Of a DNA stretch of 64,000 nt, positions 9,314 through 17,073 are shown piece after piece (positions within the stretch are counted from its first letter, which is position 1; each line of letters starts with the position of its first letter). A program made the translations under genes and the position numbers. This DNA is from CAVWQV01 sp963757115. Lineage in GTDB: Bacteria > Pseudomonadota > Alphaproteobacteria > Acetobacterales > Acetobacteraceae. The stretch is taken from positions 121,326-185,325 of the forward strand of contig CAVWQV010000018.1 of NCBI GenBank assembly GCA_963757115.1, given 5' to 3'. The notes below the pieces were generated by a model that saw nothing but the letters and a program-made list of their open reading frames with translations, was not told the DNA's origin and searched no databases.

Positions 9314-9952
9314 ATGAGCCGGCTCGACCCGGTGCGGCAAGTCGCCAAGAACATGCGGCTCGACCTCGCGTTGATCGCCGGCATGATCGCGCCGGAAGCG
9401 CGCGTGCTCGACATAGGCTGCGGCGACGGCATGCTGATCGAGCATCTGTTCCGCACCAAGCAATGCGATGCGCGCGGCATCGAGATCGATATGGCGGAGG
9501 TGACGCGCGCCGTGGCGCACGGGCTGCCGGTGATGCACGGCGACGCCGACAACGACCTCGCCCACTATCCGGAGGGCGCATTCGACTACGTGGTGCTATC
9601 CCGCACTTTGCAGGCGGTGGAGAAGCCGCGCGAGGTGCTGCGACAGATGCTGCGCATCGGCACGCGTGCCGTGGTGAGCTTTCCCAATTTCGGCCATTGG
9701 CAGGTGCGCTGGCAATTGCTGCGGGGTGGGCGGATGCCGATGACCAAGACATGGAACCGCCCCTGGCACGAGACGCCCAATATCCATCCCTGCACCGTGC
9801 GTGACTTCTTCGACCTTTGCGCCCGTGAAGGGTACGTGGTCGAGCGCTGGCTGGCGGTGGACGACGCGGGTCGCCGTGCGCCGTGGCGGCGGTTCCCCGG
9901 GCTTGCCAACCTATTTGGCGAGCAGGCGTTGTTCCTGTTGCGGCGGGCCTAG
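9314..9952 (+). CDS. metW: Methionine biosynthesis protein MetW
   Basis: A 212-residue methyltransferase-fold protein that in proteobacteria accompanies MetX and is needed for full methionine synthesis. The SAM-type motif VLDIGCGDGMLIEHL is present near residues 31-45, and the MetW-specific stretch SFPNFGHWQVRWQLL follows in the middle. A GGAGG site precedes the ATG, and the gene sits 9 bases after metX, so the two are certainly co-transcribed. Confidence 0.94.
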   Translation: MSRLDPVRQVAKNMRLDLALIAGMIAPEARVLDIGCGDGMLIEHLFRTKQCDARGIEIDMAEVTRAVAHGLPVMHGDADNDLAHYPEGAFDYVVLSRTLQAVEKPREVLRQMLRIGTRAVVSFPNFGHWQVRWQLLRGGRMPMTKTWNRPWHETPNIHPCTVRDFFDLCAREGYVVERWLAVDDAGRRAPWRRFPGLANLFGEQALFLLRRA

Positions 9953-10075
9953 CGCCGCAGCGTATTTTGTCGCGACCTCCGGGATGTTGCCGGTCCACAC
10001 TATACGTCGCCGGCTGCCGGCGACCGCTGGCGAATGAGGGTGGGACTTGTGACCAAGCCGGACGAGCGCGGGTCG

Positions 10076-11384
10076 ATGTCTGACCTCGCGGAAACGGTGT
10101 TTGCGGTGGCAAGCGGCGCCGGACGGGCGGCGATCGCCGTGATGCGCCTGAGCGGCTCCGGGACATCGGCTGTAGTAACCGCGTTGTGCGGTGAACTTCC
10201 CCATCCGCGGCGCGCGTCGCTCCGCCGACTGCGGGGCGTCGAGGGCGAGGTTCTCGATCACGCTCTTGTTCTGTGGATGCCCGGCCCCCAAAGCTATTCG
10301 GGCGAAGACAGCGCCGAGCTTCACCTTCATGGCGGGCCAGCGGTGGTCGAGGGCGTCGCGGAGCGCCTGATCGAACTCGGCGCGCGTCCGGCGGAGCCTG
10401 GAGAGTTTACCCGCCGGGCCTTCCTGAATGGGCGCATGGACCTCGTGGAAGCGGAGGCGGTAGCGGACCTCGTCGAGGCAGAGACGGCCGCGCAGCGTCG
10501 ACAGGCGATGCGGCAGCTCGAGGGCGAGCTTGGGGACGTGCTGCGAAGCTGGGCCGACCGCCTGCGTGGACTGGTTGCCCAGCAGGAGGCGCTGATCGAT
10601 TTTCCCGACGAGGATATTCCGCCCGAAACGGAGCGCGAGATGGCCGCCCAGCTGGGCACCTTGCGCAATGAATTGCGCCGATACTTGGCCGACGGTGGGG
10701 TCGGCGAACGGTTGCGCGACGGTCTCGTGTTCGCCGTGACTGGGCCTCCCAACGTCGGCAAGTCGAGCCTGGTCAACGCGCTGGCTGGCAGGGATATAGC
10801 GATCGTCTCGGCATCGCCGGGGACGACGCGGGATGCTCTCGAGAACTCGGGTCGTATTGGGCGACGTGCCGGTAACCTTGGTGGACACCGCCGGACTGCG
10901 GCAGGCCGAGGACGAAGTGGAACGGGAGGGAGTGCGGCGCGCACGCGCCCGGGCGGCGTCCGCCGATCTGGTCATAGCAGTCGAGGCCGCGGACCAGGAT
11001 GGCACGCCGCGGATCGAGCACTCCGGCAGCCCGGTACTCGCAGTGCTGAACAAGGCTGACCTGCTACGCGACCCGGAATCGGGCGAAGGCTTCTTGGCGG
11101 TCAGCGCCAGAACCGGCCATGGATTGAATGCGCTACGGCGCCGGTTGAGCGAGCAAGCGCGTGCCTTGACGACGACGGGGTCGGCGCCTCTCACACGCGC
11201 GCGCCATCGCGCGGCGCTTAGCGACGCGATGCAGTCGCTCGATGCCGCCGCGGAGGCGACGTGGGCGGACCTGCGGGCGGAGGAACTGCGGCTGGCGCTT
11301 CGCTCCATCGGTCGAGTGACGGGGCATGTTTACGTGGACGATCTCTTGGACACGATCTTCAGTCAGTTTTGCATCGGCAAGTGA
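10076..11384 (+). CDS. mnmE: tRNA modification GTPase MnmE, one-base frameshift in the G domain
   Basis: With MnmG, MnmE makes the (carboxymethyl)aminomethyl group at C5 of U34 in several tRNAs. The N-terminal folate-binding domain begins SDLAETVFAVASGAGRAAIAV. G1 is GPPNVGKSSL and G2 is TTRD. After DALE near 10843 the frame is lost; the protein resumes in the next frame with TRVVLGDVPVTLVDTAG (G3), NKAD (G4) and the conserved C-terminal FCIGK. One extra A in GAGAACT accounts for it, giving about 435 residues. ATG 10076 fits the family start; ATG 10034 is an alternative. The immediate downstream gene is its partner mnmG. A true null is possible but less likely than an indel. Confidence 0.9.
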
Positions 11385-11400
11385 CGGCGAGACGTAGGCG

Positions 11401-13239
11401 ATGGCAGAGTGGTTCGACGTGGTGGTGATCGGCGGCGGGCACGCTGGCTGCGAGGCCGCTGCTGCTGCGGCGCGGATGGGTGCCCGCACCCTCCTTCTCA
11501 CGCATCGCCTGGACACAATCGGCGTCATGTCTTGCAACCCGGCGATCGGCGGGATCGGCAAGGGGCACTTGGTGCGTGAGATTGACGCGCTCGACGGACT
11601 GATGGGGCGAGTTGCCGACGCAGCGGGCATCCATTTCAAGGTGCTCAATCGGAGCAAGGGGCCCGCGGTTCGGGGGCCCCGCGCGCAGGCGGACCGTGCC
11701 CTGTACAAGCGTGCGATGCAAAATTGTCTTTCAACGGTGAAGGGCCTGAGTCTCCGGGCCGGAGCGGTGGCGCAATTTGCGTTTGGAAGGCCCGGGGAAC
11801 TCAGGGCCGTCACATGTGCGAACGGCGATGAGATCGGTTGTGGCGCCGCCGTGCTGACTACGGGAACCTTCCCGGGAGGGTTAATGCATGTCGGGGATCA
11901 GCGAGCAGCTGGTGGCCGTCTCGGGGAGCGACCAGCGGCCGGGCTGGCCCACATGCTTGCAAGCCTGGATGTGCCGGTCGGACGAATGAAGACAGGCACG
12001 CCGCCGCGGCTGAGCCGCCGTAGCATGGACTGGGACGGGCTGCCGACCGACTACGGCGACGCCGATCCCGAGCCGTTCAGCACCATGACGTCGAATATCC
12101 GAAATCCACAGATTGCTTGCCGAGTGACAGAAACAACGGTGGCCACTCACGAGCTGGTTCGGCGTCACTTGTACAGCTCGCCGGTCTACAGTGGGGCGAT
12201 TGCCGGGCCGGGTCCTCGGTACTGCCCATCCCTGGAAGACAAGATCGTACGGTTCCCCGACCGACCCCGTCACACCGTGTTTCTGGAACCCGAGGGGCTG
12301 GACGACGACACGGTTTACCCCAACGGGCTCTCGACCAGTCTGCCTGCCTCCGTCCAGGAGGCGCTGCTGCACACGATACCTGGCCTACAGACCGCGAGGA
12401 TTTTGGCGGCCGGCTATGCCATTGAATACGATCACATCGACCCTCGAGCGCTCGATGGATCTCTAGCGTTGCGCCGCGCCCCCCGTTTGTTTCTGGCAGG
12501 TCAGATCAATGGCACGACCGGCTATGAGGAAGCGGCGGCGCAGGGATTGATTGCAGGGGTGAACGCGGCTCGCGTAGCCGCCGGGAGATCCCCGGTCACT
12601 CTAGGCCGCGCGGACGCTTATATGGGTGTTCTGGTCGATGACCTGACGGTTCAGGGGGTCACGGAGCCGTATCGTATGTTCACTTCGCGGGCGGAGTTTC
12701 GACTGAGCTTGCGCGCCGACAATGCCGATCTGCGACTTACGCCCATCGGGCTGTCATGGGGCTGCGTGGGCCGGGAGCGCGCTTCGCGCTTTGAGGAACA
12801 CCGCGCGGCATTTGAAGACGCGATGGTCCGGGCACGAGGAGAAAGAGTAGGCGGCCCTGAAGGGCGCAGTTATCGGGACGGACGGAGCCGGTCGGTGCTG
12901 CAGTGCGTGGCCTCCGACCCCGAACTTGCGCCCAGGGTGGCTCCATGGCTTCAGGACCTTTCGTCAAGGGTTCGCGCCCAACTCGAAACGGAGGCGCTGT
13001 ATGACGTATACTTACGGCGGCAGGAGCTGGAGATGTCGGCGCTTAGACGCCATGATTCGGTGTCTCTCGGGCTGATCGATTTCACCGAGGTCGGCGGTTT
13101 AAGCGCGGAGTGGCAGGACAAGCTTGCGCGCTCCGGCCCCAAGACGTTTGGCGAGGCGTCGCGCGTGCCAGGGATTACCCCTGCGGCCCTTGTCTCCCTA
13201 CTCGCTCATGCGCGAAAGCGGGAGCGAGCAGTAAACTAA
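11401..13239 (+). CDS. mnmG: tRNA uridine-5-carboxymethylaminomethyl synthesis enzyme MnmG
   Basis: FAD-dependent partner of MnmE in wobble-uridine modification. The 612-residue protein is full length and uninterrupted. It has the N-terminal dinucleotide motif VIGGGHAGCEAA, the family stretches SCNPAIGGIGKGHLVREID and FTSRAEFRLSLRADNAD, and the C-terminal helical tRNA-contact domain. The stop at 13237-13239 is immediately followed by a parS site and the rsmG start, so the gidA-gidB order is conserved. Confidence 0.96.
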   Translation: MAEWFDVVVIGGGHAGCEAAAAAARMGARTLLLTHRLDTIGVMSCNPAIGGIGKGHLVREIDALDGLMGRVADAAGIHFKVLNRSKGPAVRGPRAQADRALYKRAMQNCLSTVKGLSLRAGAVAQFAFGRPGELRAVTCANGDEIGCGAAVLTTGTFPGGLMHVGDQRAAGGRLGERPAAGLAHMLASLDVPVGRMKTGTPPRLSRRSMDWDGLPTDYGDADPEPFSTMTSNIRNPQIACRVTETTVATHELVRRHLYSSPVYSGAIAGPGPRYCPSLEDKIVRFPDRPRHTVFLEPEGLDDDTVYPNGLSTSLPASVQEALLHTIPGLQTARILAAGYAIEYDHIDPRALDGSLALRRAPRLFLAGQINGTTGYEEAAAQGLIAGVNAARVAAGRSPVTLGRADAYMGVLVDDLTVQGVTEPYRMFTSRAEFRLSLRADNADLRLTPIGLSWGCVGRERASRFEEHRAAFEDAMVRARGERVGGPEGRSYRDGRSRSVLQCVASDPELAPRVAPWLQDLSSRVRAQLETEALYDVYLRRQELEMSALRRHDSVSLGLIDFTEVGGLSAEWQDKLARSGPKTFGEASRVPGITPAALVSLLAHARKRERAVN

Positions 13240-13889
13240 GTGTTCCACGTGGAACATCGGCCGATGGCCCAGGCGGACGCCATACAGTCTCGACTGGAAC
13301 AGTTGGTCGAACTGCTGCTTCGATGGAACCGCGTAATCAACCTCATTGCTCATGGTGACGAGCATGACGTTTGGCGGCGCCATGTAGCTCAACTCGCTGC
13401 AACTGCGCGAGTTCATTCCGCATGATGTGGAACGGGCCATCGACGTCGGGAGTGGCGCCGGGTTTCCGGGGCTCGTTCTCGCCATCGCGACGGGCATTCA
13501 ATGGGAGCTGATTGAGGCGGATCGGCGTAAGGGAGACTTTCTTCGGGCAGCTGCGCGCGAAACGGAAGCGCCGGTTCGGGTTCACACGGTGCGGGCCGAA
13601 GCGGCCACGATCGAGCCAGCCGCACTGGTTACCGCGCGCGGAGTCGCCCCACTAGACCGACTTCTGCCCGTTTGTCTCCCTCTGCTACAGCCAGGTGGCT
13701 TGTGCATCTTCCCCAAAGGCCGAAGTGCGGCGCGGGAGTTGACCGACGCGAGGCGCCGGTGGCACATGCGTGAGACCATCGTAAGCAGCCGAACGGCTTC
13801 CAAGTCGGCCATCCTGCTTCTGAGCCAGATCAGCCCCTGTACCCCGACAAACCCCAACCAACGCCGGTCCGAATCACTCACTTCGGTGA
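13240..13889 (+). CDS. rsmG: 16S rRNA (guanine527-N7)-methyltransferase RsmG, frameshifted
   Basis: Methylates G527 of 16S rRNA (GidB). The N-terminal part (SRLEQLVELLLRWNRVINL) reads to VWRRHVAQ near 13390. The sequence then continues in the next frame as LQLREFIPHDVERAIDVGSG with the SAM motif DVGSGAGFPGLVLA. An extra C in CAACTCG would explain this. At the C-terminus, after SAILLLSQIS, this frame runs without a stop into parA. One further extra C in the CCCC run at about 13833 would move the frame to a TGA at 13887-13889, giving the classic 4-base overlap with a GTG start of parA. The second correction is inference. Start is GTG 13240 (inside parS) or ATG 13264. Confidence 0.82.
13241..13256. 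promoter_or_regulatory. parS centromere site (ParB binding), overlapping the rsmG start
   Basis: TGTTCCACGTGGAACA is a perfect 16-base palindrome equal to the well-known bacterial parS consensus bound by ParB. It lies one base after the mnmG stop and about 1.4 kb upstream of parB. It overlaps the first codons of rsmG, which would read VFHVEH. This location implies the origin of replication lies within reach, since parS sites cluster near oriC. No second perfect copy was seen in the window. Confidence 0.95.
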
Positions 13890-14658
13890 TTGCGATCGCC
13901 AATCAGAAGGGCGGTGTGGGCAAGACGACAACGGCCGTCAATCTTGCGGCGGCAGTCGCGGCGCTAGGGCATCGCGTGCTGGTGATCGATCTCGATCCAC
14001 AAGGGAACAGCTCAACCAGCCTTGACGTCCACGGCCCGCGAACCGGCAGTTACGCCCTCATGGCCCGAGCGGGAGTCGCGGCTGACCTTGCTCGCGACAC
14101 GTCCATTACCGGCCTAGAGTCTCATCTCCGCCGAACCGGACCTCGCCGGAGCAGAGGTGGAGCTGGCGACCGCGACCAGTCGCGAGCATCACCTGCGCAA
14201 TGCGCTCGGCAAATGGGGGGCCTCGGGCAGCTCACCGAGCCTGACGCTGATCGACTGCCCGCCCAGCCTGGGGCTTCTCACCATCAATGCCTTGGTCGCC
14301 GCAGACGCCGTGCTCGTGCCGCTGCAATGCGAATTTCTCGCGCTGGAGGGCATCACGCAATTCATGCGCAGCGTGGAGCGTGTGCGCACCCGGTTCAACG
14401 CGCGGCTGCGGATCCATGGTATTTTGCTCACCATGTACCGATCGCCGCAACAACCTGTCGGACCTCGTCGCCTCCGACGCGAGAAGCTTTTTTGGATCGC
14501 AGGTGTATGAAGCTGTCATCCCGCGCAACGTTCGGGTATCGGAGGCCCCCAGTCATGGTCAGCCTGTCGTGGTGTACGACCCACGCTCGCCGGGCGCGCA
14601 AGCCTATATGCGGCTTGCCCGCGAGGTCTTGGAGCGCGAGCGTCAGGTGAAGGTATGA
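13886..14658 (+). CDS. parA: Chromosome-partitioning ATPase ParA, two one-base frameshifts
   Basis: Walker-type ATPase that segregates ParB-parS complexes. The deviant Walker A QKGGVGKTTTAVNLAA follows the GTG at 13886 at once. The frame breaks near 14117 (GGCCTAGAG; one extra base) and the protein resumes as LISAEPDLAGAEVELAT with LIDCPPSLGLLTINAL. It breaks again near 14438 (TACCGATCG; one extra C) and resumes as DRRNNLSDLVASDARSFFG, ending at 14658. Corrected length is about 257 residues, normal for chromosomal ParA. The stop overlaps the parB ATG (ATGA). ParA is normally important for viability or segregation in this group, so indel artefacts are favoured. Confidence 0.88.
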
Positions 14659-15512
14659 GCACGCGCGAGAAGCCGCGGCTTGGGCGGGGCCTAGCCTCGC
14701 TGTGGGGCGAGGCCGCGCACGAGGCGGTCGCAGGCGATACCAATGGAGTGCGCCAAGTATCGATTGAACTCCTGGAATCCAATCCGTCCCAGCCTCGCGC
14801 CCGCATTGACGCGGACGCGCTCGAAGAACTGGCTGGCTCCATTCGCGTCCAAGGCGTCCTGCAGCCATTGCTGGTCCGGCCGCACCCAACGTCACCGGAC
14901 CGGTTTCAAATCGTGGCCGGCGAGCGTCGGTGGCGCGCTGCACAACAAGCTGGTCTGCATGAGGTACCCGCCCTAATCCGCCAACTGACCGACGCCGAGG
15001 CGGCAGCGGCGGCGCTCGTCGAGAATCTGCAACGTCAGGATCTGAATGCTATCGAGGAGGCCGAGGGCTACCGGCGTCTTCTGCAGGAGTTCGCGCTCAC
15101 CCAGGAGGGCGTGGCCCAAACCGTGGGCAAGTCACGGAGCCACGTCGCCAACATGCTCCGACTACTCAATCTGCCACAGTCGGTGCAGGGCGAGGTGCGG
15201 CGTGGCGCGCTTTCCGCCGGCCATGCCAGAGCGCTGCTCGCGCTTCCCGATCCGCAAGGCGCGGCTCTCGCCGTGATAACCCGAGGCCTAAGCGTCAGAC
15301 AAACCGAAGCGTTATCGGCACCTCCCAGGTCTCGCAGCGTGGCGGACCGGGCCGAAGTGGACGACGCGACCCGAGCGGTGGAACGCGAACTGACCGATCA
15401 ACTCGGCCTGACTGTGCAAATCTGCCCTGACAACAAGGGCGGAGTCGTTCGGGTGCGCTATCAGAACCTGGATCAGCTCGACGGCATCATCGCGTTGCTG
15501 CGGAACGGGTAG
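14655..15512 (+). CDS. parB: Chromosome-partitioning protein ParB
   Basis: CTP-dependent parS-binding clamp of 285 residues, intact. The N-terminal RLGRGLASLWGE is the usual ParA-interaction peptide. The ParB/Srx CTPase domain contains NPSQPRARID and the GERRWRAAQQAGL motif. The central helix-turn-helix contains VAQTVGKSRSHVANMLRLL, followed by a C-terminal dimerisation domain. It overlaps parA by 4 bases and its last 26 bases overlap the convergent holA gene. Confidence 0.96.
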   Translation: MSTREKPRLGRGLASLWGEAAHEAVAGDTNGVRQVSIELLESNPSQPRARIDADALEELAGSIRVQGVLQPLLVRPHPTSPDRFQIVAGERRWRAAQQAGLHEVPALIRQLTDAEAAAAALVENLQRQDLNAIEEAEGYRRLLQEFALTQEGVAQTVGKSRSHVANMLRLLNLPQSVQGEVRRGALSAGHARALLALPDPQGAALAVITRGLSVRQTEALSAPPRSRSVADRAEVDDATRAVERELTDQLGLTVQICPDNKGGVVRVRYQNLDQLDGIIALLRNG

Positions 15513-16530
15513 CATTTGCTCCTTGCCGCGCGGCCGCGGCTTCAGTCGCGATGGCGCTGATCGCCTGTCGGCACACCGCTTCAGCGGGCGCACCGGTTTG
15601 TTTGGACAATCGTTCCGCTTCCTGCAGGTGGTCGAGAAAACGAAGCAGGCTGTCTGCTCCCCAGAACTCGATCGCGTGCTTGAATGGTATCTGCTGTCGC
15701 CAGAACAAGGGCGGCCGAAGCGCCGATATCGCCCGCTCGGATGACGCTCCCGCGTCGATCGCATAACGGACGCGCAGCAACCGCTGCAAGTGAGATATCG
15801 CCGCCCGTATGATCGTCGGCCCGGATTGCCCACCCTCCCCAACGAGGGCCAACGCCCGGTCGCAACCGCCGACATCGCCCTCGGTGGCCGCGAACAGTGC
15901 GTCGTCGAGCGAGAGATTGGATCCTGTTCCCAGGCAGTCCCGGGCAATGCCGAGATCGATGCGGCCGTTCTCGCCGCCATAGAGCGCGAGCATCTCGACC
16001 ATCTGGCCAAGCTGGCCATGATCGGCCGCGCCTTCACGCGATAGCCATTGCAGCACCTCCCGGTCGACGGCCAAGCCGCGCTCAGCGAATGCCTGCTCGA
16101 GCGATCGCTCGAGATCACGCCCCTCGACAGGGTAGCAGGCGATCGACGCCCCGAGGTCCGCGCCTTCGACCAACTGGCGCAGCCGTGACCTGGACGGCAG
16201 TCCGGCCGCTTCGAGCACCATGGTCGCGCCCGCGGGACCGGTCAGCGCGGACCGCACAGCGTCCGCCGCCGCATCGGTTGCGTGCCTCACCCGGACGACT
16301 GGGCGACCCCCGGTCAACGACAGCGATGCCGCGGCTATGGCCAGTTCTGACGCGCTCGCCTGCTCGAGGTCGGTCACCCGAAACGGATCGTCCACGCTCC
16401 CAGCAACCGCCGCGACCACGGCTTCGGCCCGTGACCGGATGAGCCCGACATCTTCGCCATGGAGGAGAACCACGCGACAGGTCCCGGGATCTCGCAGGAA
16501 AGCGGCAACTCGTCGCGTGTCGAGGCGCAT
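15487..16530 (-). CDS. holA: DNA polymerase III subunit delta
   Basis: Clamp-loader delta subunit, which opens the beta sliding clamp. The 347-residue protein starts at ATG 16530 (MRLDTRRVAAFLRDPG) and contains VVLLHGEDVGLIRSRAE, the N-terminal AAA-like motif typical of alphaproteobacterial HolA. The C-terminal helical collar includes IPFKHAIEFWGADSLL. A longer in-frame start at 16752 lies inside lptE and is rejected. The holA stop is 2 bases from... the lptE stop region upstream, and the two are co-transcribed after leuS. Confidence 0.9.
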   Translation of the reverse strand: MRLDTRRVAAFLRDPGTCRVVLLHGEDVGLIRSRAEAVVAAVAGSVDDPFRVTDLEQASASELAIAAASLSLTGGRPVVRVRHATDAAADAVRSALTGPAGATMVLEAAGLPSRSRLRQLVEGADLGASIACYPVEGRDLERSLEQAFAERGLAVDREVLQWLSREGAADHGQLGQMVEMLALYGGENGRIDLGIARDCLGTGSNLSLDDALFAATEGDVGGCDRALALVGEGGQSGPTIIRAAISHLQRLLRVRYAIDAGASSERAISALRPPLFWRQQIPFKHAIEFWGADSLLRFLDHLQEAERLSKQTGAPAEAVCRQAISAIATEAAAARQGANATRSAATR

Positions 16531-16532
16531 CG

Positions 16533-17063
16533 TCAGCCGGGTCTGGCGGCCGCCGTGCGGCGCCGGCGGAAGTAGACGGCGAGCTGCGACACGATGTGGT
16601 CCGCTACGGTTTCCGCAATGCGCCGCTGGGCGGCCTCGTTTTCGAGATCGAGCGCGAAATACTGCTCGTTGAAGATATTGACGTCGTCGACCGCTTGCAC
16701 CTGATCCCGCGTCAGCACGGTCTGCGCCGGATCCTCGGCCCGCAGCGCCCAACGCGCGCGCCCGATCAAACGCAGCCGCGTTATCGTCGTGTCCTGGCGG
16801 ACGCCGATACCTTCCCCGGAAATTCCATAGTCCACCGAAAGCGCGTAGCGGGGCAACCGTTCGGTTCCGGCACCCTCCAGCCGTTGTTGCAAGGCCTCAC
16901 GCAGCAGCTGTCCCGGCCTTTCGCCAATGACGTCGACGGAAACCGTTCCAAGTTCCTCCGCGACGACGCTCTGCCGACCGCCACCTCTTCCGTATAGCGG
17001 CGCAAAGCCGCATCCGCCCAAAGCGCAGCCGAGCCCACCAAGCAGGATTCCACGACGCCGCAA
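16533..17063 (-). CDS. lptE: LPS-assembly lipoprotein LptE
   Basis: Outer-membrane lipoprotein that plugs LptD for lipopolysaccharide insertion. A TTG at 17063, behind a GGGGG ribosome site right after the leuS stop, gives a 176-residue protein with signal peptide LRRRGILLGGLGCALGGC and lipobox cysteine at residue 18, then GFAPLYG, the usual LptE beginning. Longer in-frame starts fall inside leuS and remove the signal sequence from the N-terminus. The order leuS-lptE-holA is standard in alphaproteobacteria, which supports the name although LptE sequences diverge strongly. Confidence 0.85.
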   Translation of the reverse strand: MRRRGILLGGLGCALGGCGFAPLYGRGGGRQSVVAEELGTVSVDVIGERPGQLLREALQQRLEGAGTERLPRYALSVDYGISGEGIGVRQDTTITRLRLIGRARWALRAEDPAQTVLTRDQVQAVDDVNIFNEQYFALDLENEAAQRRIAETVADHIVSQLAVYFRRRRTAAARPG

Positions 17064-17073
17064 GGGCGCCCCC

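Noticed and set aside
10830..10860. Programmed frameshifting in mnmE or parA
   Set aside because: No slippery heptamer or downstream structure is evident, and similar breaks occur in many unrelated genes, so a common technical cause is more likely.
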